Positions 1-5,320 of a DNA stretch of 6,965 nucleotides are shown here, in pieces; within the stretch, counting starts at the first letter, position 1; each line of letters opens with the position of its first letter. Below the pieces are notes generated by a model. The model saw only the letters and a program-made list of their open reading frames with translations. It did no database searches and had not been told where the DNA came from. Source of the stretch: a candidate division Hyd24-12 bacterium UBA5074 (lineage in GTDB: Bacteria; Fermentibacterota; Fermentibacteria; Fermentibacterales; Fermentibacteraceae); the NCBI GenBank assembly GCA_002414865.1, contig DIAQ01000125.1, positions 4,953 to 11,917 on the forward strand. The letters run 5' to 3'. Position numbers and translations under genes: made by a program.

Positions 1-2
1 CC

Positions 3-80
3 GGCGGCAGGATACCCGACCCCGTTCGTGCGGGGGAGACAGGAGGCGCGTCCTGGGGCAGATCGCTCTTGCCGTTCTGA
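3..80 (+). CDS. C-terminal tail of an upstream gene, possibly YidD (partial)
   Basis: A frame open from the left edge ends at TGA 78-80 and gives 25 residues beginning GGRIPDPVRAGETGG. YidD, the small membrane-protein insertion efficiency factor, typically ends in a Gly-Gly-x-Asp-Pro-Val type tail, and the GG...DPV pattern here resembles it. To my knowledge yidD also often precedes TPR/membrane proteins like the next gene. The body of the protein, with the conserved Cys and His-Pro residues, lies outside the window, so the identity is a guess from a few residues. If real, its last codons overlap the start region of the next gene, which would fit translational coupling. It could equally be a chance open frame. 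Confidence 0.25.
   Translation, partial: GGRIPDPVRAGETGGASWGRSLLPF
41..46 (+). promoter_or_regulatory. Strong Shine-Dalgarno AGGAGG upstream of the TPR/membrane gene
   Basis: A perfect AGGAGG lies 6 nt before a CTG at 53-55 that is in frame with the downstream TPR protein. No ATG, GTG or TTG occurs in that frame between position 2 and the GTG at 191. The site suggests initiation close to 53, but it could be fortuitous because in the open frame it also reads as two Arg codons. Confidence 0.4.
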
Positions 81-895
81 CGATTTCCTGCGGCTTCGCG
101 GATCACCTCTACCAGGGGGGCCTGTACGGGGCCGCCGCCACGGAGTACGCGAGGGAGATCTACGAGGCCGGCGACACGCTCTCGGCGCCGGTGAGCGCCC
201 TCCGCCTCGCGCGGTGCTGGCAGGAGACGGGCCAGCCGGAGCGCGCCCTGGGGATGTACCTGTTCCTGGGCGAGCGGCTCGGACCCGGGGCGGAGAGGGG
301 GCTGGCCCGCATGGGGGCCGGCTCGGTATACGAGACCGTGGGGATGCTCCATGACGCCAGGGGAAGCTACGCCGCCGCGGCCGAAGACCTCGCCGGATAC
401 CCGGTGCTGCACGAGGAGAACCTGGCGCTCGCGGCCCTCTCCCTGGGCCGGTCCGGGAACTGGCCGGGAGCCGCGCTGGAGCTCGATGTCCTGGCAGGCG
501 GGGATGCCTCCTCGACGGCTTCGCGGCTGGCCTCCGTGGCCAGGCGCGCGGCCGATCCCCCTGCGCGCAGCAGGCTCCTGTGCGGGCTGTCAAGCGCGCT
601 CCTCCCGGGCTCGGGCCAGGCCGTCTGCGGCCACTGGACCGACGCCCTCACCTCGTTCATCATGACCGCGGGCACGGGAGCCCTGCTGGTGGCCGCCCTC
701 GAGGAGGAGGACACGCCCGCCTCGGTCCTGTTCGGCTGGCTGGCCCTGTCGTTTTACGGGGGCAACGTGTACGGCGGGGCCAGGGCCGCCGCGCGCTGGA
801 ACGCCGCGAGAACCGGGGAGATAATGGCCGAGGTGCCCGGTCTTCTCCTCCAGTACCGGCTGGCAGCGGAAGATCCGCTATTGCCACCGGAGTGA
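53..895 (+). CDS. Secreted/membrane TPR-like protein with C-terminal PGSGQ two-helix domain
   Basis: The frame is open from position 2 to TGA 893-895. Reading from CTG 53 (280 aa), residues 4-13 form a hydrophobic stretch ending in a Cys (IALAVLTISC), like a signal peptide with a poor lipobox. Upstream in the same frame are three Arg codons that would suit a signal n-region. Residues 15-130 are Ala/Leu-rich helical repeats of TPR type (GLYGAAATEYAREIY; SALRLARCWQETGQPERAL). Residues 185-189 are PGSGQ, followed by two probable membrane helices (about 198-216 and 223-240) and an Asn-x-Tyr turn with a basic tail. This architecture occurs in uncharacterised proteins of uncultured high-GC bacteria, often near yidD. 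The exact reaction is unknown; an envelope role is inferred. The start is uncertain: CTG 53 behind AGGAGG, GTG 191 (which would lose the signal), a start left of the window, or GTG 28 if one G were missing from the G5 run at 32-36. Confidence 0.6.
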   Translation: MGQIALAVLTISCGFADHLYQGGLYGAAATEYAREIYEAGDTLSAPVSALRLARCWQETGQPERALGMYLFLGERLGPGAERGLARMGAGSVYETVGMLHDARGSYAAAAEDLAGYPVLHEENLALAALSLGRSGNWPGAALELDVLAGGDASSTASRLASVARRAADPPARSRLLCGLSSALLPGSGQAVCGHWTDALTSFIMTAGTGALLVAALEEEDTPASVLFGWLALSFYGGNVYGGARAAARWNAARTGEIMAEVPGLLLQYRLAAEDPLLPPE

Positions 896-909
896 AGGAC
901 ATGCATATT
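881..909 (+). promoter_or_regulatory. Sigma70-like promoter for the rplM operon
   Basis: TTGCCA at 881-886 (5 of 6 matches to TTGACA) and CATATT at 904-909 (4 of 6 to TATAAT) are separated by exactly 17 nt. The -10 falls in a rare A/T-rich patch of an otherwise GC-rich sequence. The -35 overlaps the last codons of the TPR gene, so transcription would start near 916 and leave a leader of about 80 nt before rplM. Position, spacing and match quality support it; no experimental evidence is visible. Confidence 0.5.
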
Positions 910-957
910 CACCGCCGGTTTTCCCTGGCCTTGCGGGGTTTTGGCCGTACATACACA

Positions 958-969
958 GCGCTGCAGCGC
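958..969 (+). promoter_or_regulatory. 12-nt palindrome in the rplM leader
   Basis: GCGCTGCAGCGC is a perfect inverted repeat 26 nt before the rplM start. As RNA it could form a 4-bp stem with a TGCA loop; as DNA it could be an operator. L13 leaders that control rplM-rpsI are known in E. coli and in Firmicutes, so a regulatory role is possible, but the element is short and could be chance in GC-rich DNA. Confidence 0.25.
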
Positions 970-982
970 ATGACTTTCTGGT

Positions 983-988
983 GGAGGG
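983..988 (+). promoter_or_regulatory. Ribosome binding site of rplM (decides the GTG 996 start)
   Basis: GGAGGG lies 7 nt before GTG 996. The alternative in-frame GTG at 981 overlaps this site and has no Shine-Dalgarno of its own, so 996 is the better start. Confidence 0.8.
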
Positions 989-995
989 TCCATCC

Positions 996-1430
996 GTGAA
1001 AAGCTATTCAGCGAGATCCGGCGAAGTCGAGAGGCGCTGGTTCGTGGTCGACGCCACAGACCAGAATCTCGGGCGGATGGCAACGCGTCTCGCCCTGATC
1101 CTCCAGGGCAAGAACAAGCCAGTCTACACTCCCCACATCGACACCGGCGACTTCATCATCGTGATCAACGCCGACAAGATAGCCACCACCGGCAACAAGA
1201 CCGAGCAGAAGGTCTACTACAGGCACAGCGGCTACATCGGCGGGCAGAAGGCCACGACCCTGCGCGAGATGATGACCCGCCATCCCGAGAGCGTCATCAG
1301 GCGTGCCGTCTGGGGCATGCTCCCACATACAATCCTGGGCCGCTCGATGATCAGGAAGCTGAAGGTCTATGCCGGTGCTTCCCATCCTCATGCCGCTCAG
1401 CAGCCTGAACCTCTGGATGTTCAGGCGTGA
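996..1430 (+). CDS. rplM: 50S ribosomal protein L13
   Basis: L13 is an early-assembling large-subunit protein that binds 23S rRNA. From GTG 996 the product is 144 aa (E. coli has 142) and starts MKSYSAR, colinear with the family N-terminus. Recognisable blocks are WFVVDATDQNLGRMAT (about residues 15-30), GKNKPVYTPHIDTGDFIIVINADK (42-65 region), VYYRHSGYIGG, RRAVWGMLPHTILGR and KLKVYAGASHPHAAQQP near the C-terminus. The last of these is the family signature, so identification is secure. The start follows GGAGGG, and an in-frame GTG at 981 would add only five non-conserved residues. It is the first gene behind the 881-909 promoter and is followed 17 nt later by rpsI, the almost universal pairing. 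In E. coli L13 represses its own operon; whether the short leader here does this is unknown. Confidence 0.97.
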   Translation: MKSYSARSGEVERRWFVVDATDQNLGRMATRLALILQGKNKPVYTPHIDTGDFIIVINADKIATTGNKTEQKVYYRHSGYIGGQKATTLREMMTRHPESVIRRAVWGMLPHTILGRSMIRKLKVYAGASHPHAAQQPEPLDVQA

Positions 1431-1435
1431 TGGCC

Positions 1436-1444
1436 GGAGGAGGT
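1436..1444 (+). promoter_or_regulatory. Ribosome binding site of rpsI
   Basis: GGAGGAGGT lies just upstream of ATG 1448, within the 17-nt rplM-rpsI gap. It selects ATG 1448 over the upstream in-frame GTG 1427 and ATG 1430, which have no ribosome binding site and would add non-conserved residues. Confidence 0.8.
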
Positions 1445-1447
1445 GAA

Positions 1448-1834
1448 ATGGAGCAGTTCATCGGCGTAGGCAGACGCAAGACCGCGACAGCGCGCTGCTA
1501 TCTCCGCCCCGGCAGGGGCCTCGTCGTCATAAACCACCGCGAGCCCCGCGAGTTCTTCTGCGACCTCTGGCAGCTCGAGCACGCCTTCGAGCCTCTCGAC
1601 ACCGTCAGAGTCCGCGAATCCTTCGATCTGGTCATCACCGTGAGCGGCGGAGGCATCACGGGCCAGGCCGGCGCCATAAGACTCGGCATCGCGAGGGCCC
1701 TGGTCGCCTCCAACCCCGAGTTCAGGCAGCCCCTGAAGGCTCAGGGCATGCTCAGCCGCGACTCGCGCGAGGTAGAGCGCAAGAAGTACGGACAGAAGAA
1801 GGCCCGCAAGCGCTTCCAGTTCTCCAAGCGCTAG
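1448..1834 (+). CDS. rpsI: 30S ribosomal protein S9
   Basis: S9 sits in the head of the small subunit; its C-terminal tail reaches the P site and touches initiator and peptidyl tRNA. The product is 128 aa (E. coli 130). Motifs in order: the N-terminal FIGVGRRKTATARCYLRPG, DLVITVSGGGITGQAGAIRLGIARAL in the middle (the family signature region), and RKKYGQKKARKRFQFSKR at the end, keeping the terminal Ser-Lys-Arg that contacts tRNA. ATG 1448 is chosen because of the strong GGAGGAGG and because it aligns with family N-termini. The gene is surely cotranscribed with rplM. No terminator is visible after the TAG stop; the next 122 nt form the structured rpsB leader. Confidence 0.97.
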   Translation: MEQFIGVGRRKTATARCYLRPGRGLVVINHREPREFFCDLWQLEHAFEPLDTVRVRESFDLVITVSGGGITGQAGAIRLGIARALVASNPEFRQPLKAQGMLSRDSREVERKKYGQKKARKRFQFSKR

Positions 1835-1870
1835 AGGGGCCGCCCGGCTGCTATCACACACGGCGGGGCC

Positions 1871-1932
1871 ACCGGCATCCGGTGTCCTGCGGACTGGTCC
1901 GCGGGATGATGCCGGTTCCGCCCGCCGGCGGA
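1871..1932 (+). promoter_or_regulatory. Structured 5' leader of rpsB (two hairpins; candidate S2 autoregulatory element)
   Basis: In the 122-nt rpsI-rpsB gap, ACCGGCATC (1871-1879) pairs perfectly with GATGCCGGT (1908-1916). Inside it, after a 4-nt CGGT bulge, 1884-1893 pairs with 1898-1907 (10 bp including two G-U pairs) around a CTGG loop. Directly abutting, TCCGCC (1917-1922) pairs with GGCGGA (1927-1932) around a 4-nt loop, so the two stems could stack. ACCGG (1871-1875) can instead pair with CCGGT (1879-1883), giving an alternative fold that breaks the outer stem. No U-run follows, so a Rho-independent terminator is unlikely. In E. coli, S2 represses rpsB-tsf by binding the rpsB 5' leader; a similar role here is inference. 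Confidence 0.5.
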
Positions 1933-1956
1933 AATCAACCGAAAGGACAGTGACAG

Positions 1957-2697
1957 GTGCAGACTCCCACCCTGCCCCAGATGCTCGAAGCCGGCGTCCA
2001 CTTCGGACACCAGGTGAAGCGCTGGAACCCCCGCATGAAGCAGTACATCTTCATGGCCAGGGGTGGCATACACATCATCGACCTGCAGAAGACCGGAGAG
2101 CTGCTCGAGGGCGCCGCCAACATGCTCGCCCGCACCGTGGCCTCCGGCAAGTCGGTGCTCTTCGTCGCCACCAAGAAGCAGGGCCGCGAATGCGTGCGCG
2201 AGCATGCCGGGCGCTGCGGCCAGCACAGCATGACCGAGCGCTGGCTCGGCGGCACGCTCACCAACTTCGCCACCGTCTACAAGAGCATCCTGAGGCTGGA
2301 GGAGCTGGAGCAGTTCGAGAAGGACGGCCAGCCGCACAAGTTCACGAAGCGCGAGCTGCTGCAGAAGGCCCGCGAGCGCGAGAAGCTCGAGAAGTACCTC
2401 ACCGGCATCCGCTACATGAAGGATCTCCCGGGCGCGGTCGTCGTGGTGGACATCAAGAAGGAGCACATCGCGGTCACCGAGGCCCGCAGGCTGGGCATCC
2501 CGTGCGTGGGCCTCGTCGACACCAACTGCGATCCCTCCGAGGTCGACTACCCCATCCCCGGCAACGACGACGCCATCAAATCCATCTCCCTGGTGGTCGG
2601 AGCCCTGGCCGACGCATGCCAGCTCGGACGCGAGGGTTCGGACGCTCCGGCCCGCGACGAGGAGCCTGCCGCCGGACCCGCAGGGGAAGAAGCCTGA
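1957..2697 (+). CDS. rpsB: 30S ribosomal protein S2
   Basis: S2 is a late-assembling protein at the neck of the small subunit, near the 3' end of 16S rRNA. The product is 246 aa (E. coli 241). Family landmarks: MLEAGVHFGHQVKRWNPRMKQYIF at residues 9-32, HIIDLQKT, LFVATKKQG, the signature RWLGGTLTNFATV near residue 92, a coiled-coil-like charged helical segment (about 110-150), and VDTNCDPSEVDYPIPGNDDAIKS near 187-208. The tail is a variable Ala/Glu/Gly-rich stretch. The GTG start at 1957 has AAAGGA 9 nt upstream (1942-1947) and gives the conserved N-terminus. tsf follows after 16 nt, as in most bacteria. The structured leader upstream suggests its own post-transcriptional control. Confidence 0.97.
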   Translation: MQTPTLPQMLEAGVHFGHQVKRWNPRMKQYIFMARGGIHIIDLQKTGELLEGAANMLARTVASGKSVLFVATKKQGRECVREHAGRCGQHSMTERWLGGTLTNFATVYKSILRLEELEQFEKDGQPHKFTKRELLQKAREREKLEKYLTGIRYMKDLPGAVVVVDIKKEHIAVTEARRLGIPCVGLVDTNCDPSEVDYPIPGNDDAIKSISLVVGALADACQLGREGSDAPARDEEPAAGPAGEEA

Positions 2698-2713
2698 AAG
2701 GAACTGGTCAGCG

Positions 2714-3310
2714 ATGAACATAGAAGCCAGGCTGGTCAAGGAGCTCAAGGACGTCAGCGGTGCCGGGATGATGGACTGCAAGAAGGCGCTGGTCGAGTGC
2801 GAGGGCAATCTCGACGAAGCGCTCAAGTGGCTGCGCGAAAAAGGCATCAAGGTGGCCGCCCGCAAGGCCGGCCGCGAGGCGAAGGAAGGTGCCGTCACCT
2901 CCTACATCCACACCGGCGCCAGGCTGGGCGTGCTCGTGGAGGTCAACAGCGAGACCGACTTCGCCGCCCGCACCACCGAATTCACCTCCTTCTGCAAGAA
3001 CCTGGCGATGCAGATCGCCGCCTCCTCGCCCGAGTACGTCTCGCGCGAGCAGGTGCCTGCCGAGGCCCTGGAAGCCGAGAAGGGCGTATACAGGACACAG
3101 CTGGCCGAGTCGGGCAAGCCCGCCGCGATCGTGGAGAAGATCGTCGAGGGCAGGGTGGAGAAATACTTCGAGGAGGTGTGCCTTCTCGATCAGGAGTGGA
3201 TACACGACGCCGAGGCCGGCAGGGTGCGCGACGTCCTGACCGCGCTGATAGCCCGGATCGGCGAGAACATAGTCATCAAGCGGTTTGCCCGCTTCTCCAT
3301 AGGCTCCTGA
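2714..3310 (+). CDS. tsf: Elongation factor Ts, short form
   Basis: EF-Ts is the cytosolic guanine-nucleotide exchange factor that releases GDP from EF-Tu. Residues 1-40 form the N-terminal UBA-like domain (ARLVKELKDVSGAGMMDCKKAL, then NLDEALKWLREKG). The Thr-Asp-Phe triad that enters EF-Tu is at 81-83 (VNSETDFAA). GKPAAIVEKIVEGRVEKYFEE and the end GENIVIKRFARF match short EF-Ts proteins. At 198 aa it is much shorter than the E. coli protein (about 280) because it has one core subdomain and no coiled-coil insertion, as in Thermus and many Clostridia; it is not truncated. ATG 2714 is 16 nt after rpsB, and AAAGGA (2697-2702) overlaps the rpsB stop. Five of its twelve Ile codons are ATA, odd for a highly expressed gene in GC-rich DNA. 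Confidence 0.96.
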   Translation: MNIEARLVKELKDVSGAGMMDCKKALVECEGNLDEALKWLREKGIKVAARKAGREAKEGAVTSYIHTGARLGVLVEVNSETDFAARTTEFTSFCKNLAMQIAASSPEYVSREQVPAEALEAEKGVYRTQLAESGKPAAIVEKIVEGRVEKYFEEVCLLDQEWIHDAEAGRVRDVLTALIARIGENIVIKRFARFSIGS

Positions 3311-3313
3311 TCC

Positions 3314-4036
3314 ATGGCGGACGACCTTCCCTCTCCCCGCAGGCGCATACTGCTGAAGCTCAGCGGTGAGCTCCTGGCGGGGGGATCGGGGACAGGGCTC
3401 GACCGCGCCACCATCGACGGATACGCCGCCGCCCTCGTCGACTGCCTGCGGGCCGGATACGCCCCGGGAGTCGTCACGGGCGGCGGCAACTTCATACGCG
3501 GGGCGCGTATCGAAGGCATGACCCGCTGGCGGGCCGACTGCATGGGCATGCTCGCCACGGTCATGAACTGCCTGGCCCTGCAGGACGCCATCGAGCGGGC
3601 CGGGGCTCCGGCCGTCACCATGGGCGCCTTTCCCGCCGGTCAGGGCGTCGAGCCCTTCGATCCCGCCTCCGCCTGCGGAAAGCTCGATTCCGGCTTCGTC
3701 GTCCTGTATGCGGGGGGCACCGGGAACCCCTTCCTCACCACGGACACGGCGGCGGCGCTCAGGGCCGCCCAGACGGGCTGCGAGCTCCTCCTGAAGGGCA
3801 CGAAGGTCGACGGCGTGTACGACGGCGACCCAGCGACGACCCCCGGCGCCAGGAGGTTCGACAGACTCTCCTACGACGAGGTCCTGGGAAGGGATCTCCG
3901 CGTGATGGACGCCGCCGCGGTGGCCGTCTGCAGGGACAGCTCCATCCCCCTCGTCGTCTTCGACGCTACAAGACCCGGGAACATCCGCGAAGTGTTGAGG
4001 AATCCCTCGATCGGAACAGCAATCTCGGAGGAGTGA
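3314..4036 (+). CDS. pyrH: UMP kinase (UMP to UDP)
   Basis: PyrH phosphorylates UMP with ATP, the step feeding all UTP/CTP and UDP-sugar synthesis. It is a cytosolic hexamer of the amino-acid-kinase fold. The product is 240 aa (E. coli 241). Motifs: ILLKLSGELL (12-21, phosphate-binding Lys15), VVTGGGNFIRG (53-63), RADCMGMLATVMNCLALQDA (73-92, UMP binding, Asp75), GGTGNPFLTTDTAAALRA (134-151), LLLKGTKVDGVYDGDP (158-173, nucleotide binding) and LRVMDAAAVAVCRDSSIPLVVFD near the end. The Cys after Asp75 is a less usual residue. The gene starts 3 nt after the tsf stop and has no convincing Shine-Dalgarno, so translation probably depends on ribosomes finishing tsf. The tsf-pyrH-frr order is widely conserved. 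Confidence 0.96.
   Translation: MADDLPSPRRRILLKLSGELLAGGSGTGLDRATIDGYAAALVDCLRAGYAPGVVTGGGNFIRGARIEGMTRWRADCMGMLATVMNCLALQDAIERAGAPAVTMGAFPAGQGVEPFDPASACGKLDSGFVVLYAGGTGNPFLTTDTAAALRAAQTGCELLLKGTKVDGVYDGDPATTPGARRFDRLSYDEVLGRDLRVMDAAAVAVCRDSSIPLVVFDATRPGNIREVLRNPSIGTAISEE
4027..4033 (+). promoter_or_regulatory. Ribosome binding site of frr (decides the ATG 4042 start)
   Basis: GGAGGAG overlaps the end of pyrH and lies 8 nt before ATG 4042. The in-frame GTG at 4033 touches this motif and cannot use it, so ATG 4042 is preferred. Confidence 0.7.
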
Positions 4037-4041
4037 ACAGC

Positions 4042-4596
4042 ATGGGTAATCTCACCGAGGGCATGCGGGAAAAGATGGAGAAGACGGTCCACAACACCTC
4101 CCGGGAGATGTCCGGCATACGCACCGGCAAAGCCAGTCCGGTCCTGCTCGACAGCATCCGGGTCGACTGCTGGGGCGACAACCTGCCCCTCAAGCAGGTC
4201 GCGGGCATATCCGCACCCGAGGCGAGGATGCTCGTGGTGCAGCCCTGGGACGCCTCGACGGCTCCGGCCATAGCCAGGGCCATCGAGTCCTCCGACCTCG
4301 GGCTGAGAGCCTCCATCGACGGGCCGGTCATCCGCATCCCCATCCCCAAGCTCTCCGAGGAGAGGCGCAAGGACCTCCTGAAGCTCGTCCGCAAGCTGGC
4401 TGAGGATGGGCGCACGGCCGTGCGCAACCTGCGCCGGGAGGGCAACGACGCCGCGCACAAGGCGCGGAAGGACGGCGACCTCTCCGAGGACGAGGAGAAG
4501 CGCACCCTGGACGAGATACAGAAGGTCGCCGACAAGTCCATCGCCGAGATCGACAGGATCCTCAAGGCGAAGGAGTCCGAGGTCCTTGAAGTCTGA
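4042..4596 (+). CDS. frr: Ribosome recycling factor
   Basis: RRF, with EF-G, splits post-termination ribosomes. From ATG 4042 it is 184 aa, the normal length (E. coli 185). The three-helix bundle domain is formed by the N-terminal helix (residues 1-28, ending GIRTGKASPVLLDSI) and two C-terminal helices from about 104 on. These contain the signature LSEERRKDLLKLVRKLAEDGRTAVRNLRREGNDAA and a charged tail. Domain II (about 30-103) contains WGDNLPLKQVAGISAPEARML and ASDLGL-like ESSDLGLRASIDGPVIRIPIP. The start lies 5 nt after the pyrH stop behind GGAGGAG. Its 3' end overlaps uppS by 11 nt, and the uppS ribosome binding site sits inside its last codons. Four ATA Ile codons are present. Confidence 0.96.
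   Translation: MGNLTEGMREKMEKTVHNTSREMSGIRTGKASPVLLDSIRVDCWGDNLPLKQVAGISAPEARMLVVQPWDASTAPAIARAIESSDLGLRASIDGPVIRIPIPKLSEERRKDLLKLVRKLAEDGRTAVRNLRREGNDAAHKARKDGDLSEDEEKRTLDEIQKVADKSIAEIDRILKAKESEVLEV
4570..4575 (+). promoter_or_regulatory. Ribosome binding site of uppS (supports the TTG 4586 start)
   Basis: AAGGAG inside the last codons of frr lies 10 nt before TTG 4586. No ATG or GTG in the uppS frame lies close upstream of the conserved N-terminal motif, and the ATG inside IIMDGNGRW is too far in to be a start. Confidence 0.55.
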
Positions 4597-5320
4597 GAGC
4601 GGCCCCCGCGCGCTTCGATCCATCGCCATCATCATGGACGGGAACGGCCGCTGGGCCAGGGGCAGGGGCCTGAGGCGCGTGGAGGGACACAGGGCGGCGG
4701 AGACATCCATACGGGAATCCGTGAAGTGGTGTGGTGAAAAAGGCGTCGAGTGGCTCACCCTGTTCGCCTTCTCCACCGAGAACTGGTCCCGCCCGCGCTC
4801 CGAGGTGTCCTTCATCATGCGCCTCCTGAGCGGTTTCATACAGCGCAACATCGACGAGCTCGACGAGGAGCGCGTGAAGCTGCTCGCCATGGGACGGCTC
4901 GCCGCGCTCCCCGAGGGACCGGGAGACGACCTCCGCAGGGCCATCGGGCGAACCGCCGGCAACGACGGGCTGCGGCTCGTCCTCGCGCTCAACTACGGCG
5001 GGAGGGCGGAGATCGCCGACGCGGCCGGGAAACTGGCTTCCGAGGCCGCCCAGGGGCGCCTCGATCCCGCGGCCATCGACGAGGAGGCCGTCAGCGCGGC
5101 GCTCTACCTGCCCGGGATGCCCGATCCCGACCTGGTGATAAGGACGAGCGGCGAGCAGCGCTTCTCCAACTTCATGCTGTGGCAGGCGGCCTACTCCGAG
5201 CTGTACTTCCCCGAGGTCCTCTGGCCCGATTTCAGGCGCGAGCACCTCGACCAGGCCCTCGAGGTCTACAGGTCGAGGCAGCGCCGCTTCGGAGGCCTGG
5301 CCCCCGCAGGAACCCGTTGA
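4586..5320 (+). CDS. uppS: Di-trans,poly-cis-undecaprenyl-diphosphate synthase (cis-prenyltransferase)
   Basis: UppS adds isopentenyl diphosphate units in cis to farnesyl diphosphate, making the C55 carrier of peptidoglycan and wall polymers; it is a soluble or membrane-associated dimer. From TTG 4586 the product is 244 aa (E. coli 253). Signature regions: IAIIMDGNGRWA with catalytic Asp18, GHRAAE at 34-39 (usually GHRAG), LTLFAFSTENWSRPRSEV at 57-74, LALNYGGRAEI at 133-143, and PDPDLVIRTSGEQRFSNF with the Mg/diphosphate-binding Arg186, Arg192 and E205 region (LWQAAYSELYF). The long variant of the frame that starts further upstream is rejected because it runs through frr. The TTG start overlaps frr by 11 nt, and the stop overlaps the cdsA start (TTGA), so translation is probably coupled. 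Chain length cannot be fixed from sequence; C55 is inferred from context. Confidence 0.93.
   Translation: MKSESGPRALRSIAIIMDGNGRWARGRGLRRVEGHRAAETSIRESVKWCGEKGVEWLTLFAFSTENWSRPRSEVSFIMRLLSGFIQRNIDELDEERVKLLAMGRLAALPEGPGDDLRRAIGRTAGNDGLRLVLALNYGGRAEIADAAGKLASEAAQGRLDPAAIDEEAVSAALYLPGMPDPDLVIRTSGEQRFSNFMLWQAAYSELYFPEVLWPDFRREHLDQALEVYRSRQRRFGGLAPAGTR
5308..5312 (+). promoter_or_regulatory. Ribosome binding site of cdsA
   Basis: AGGAA lies 4 nt before TTG 5317, a short spacing. It supports TTG 5317, whose TTGA overlaps the uppS stop; the downstream ATG at 5368-5370 has no better site and would remove part of the first membrane segment. Confidence 0.4.

Noticed and set aside
28..354. Forward open frame starting at GTG 28
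   Set aside because: It yields an Arg/Gly/Pro-rich, low-complexity product in a different frame from the TPR gene; it is only of interest if the G5 run contains an indel.
1852..1857. TATCAC as a -10 box for a separate rpsB promoter
   Set aside because: No acceptable -35 hexamer lies 16-18 nt upstream; the bases there are the end of rpsI (around CGCTAG).
1871..1932. Rho-independent terminator between rpsI and rpsB
   Set aside because: The stems are strong, but no U-run follows either of them; the sequence after 1932 is AATCAACCGAAAGG. A leader or regulatory fold fits better.
1831..2898. Long reverse-strand open frame across rpsB
   Set aside because: It lies antisense to rpsB and tsf, whose products are unmistakable. 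GC-rich codon bias makes the opposite strand open; the product is low-complexity Leu/Ala/Gly-rich with no recognisable domain.
2714..3310. Truncated tsf
   Set aside because: At 198 aa it is short compared with E. coli, but the end GENIVIKRFARF is the normal C-terminus of the short EF-Ts form; nothing is broken.
3871..4992. Long reverse-strand open frame across frr and uppS
   Set aside because: Antisense to well-identified genes; the translated sequence is Arg/Ser/Gly-rich and has no family motifs.
4750..5316. Upstream extension of the cdsA frame through uppS
   Set aside because: The extension gives an Arg-rich, motif-free sequence in a second frame of uppS. CdsA homology begins only after TTG 5317.
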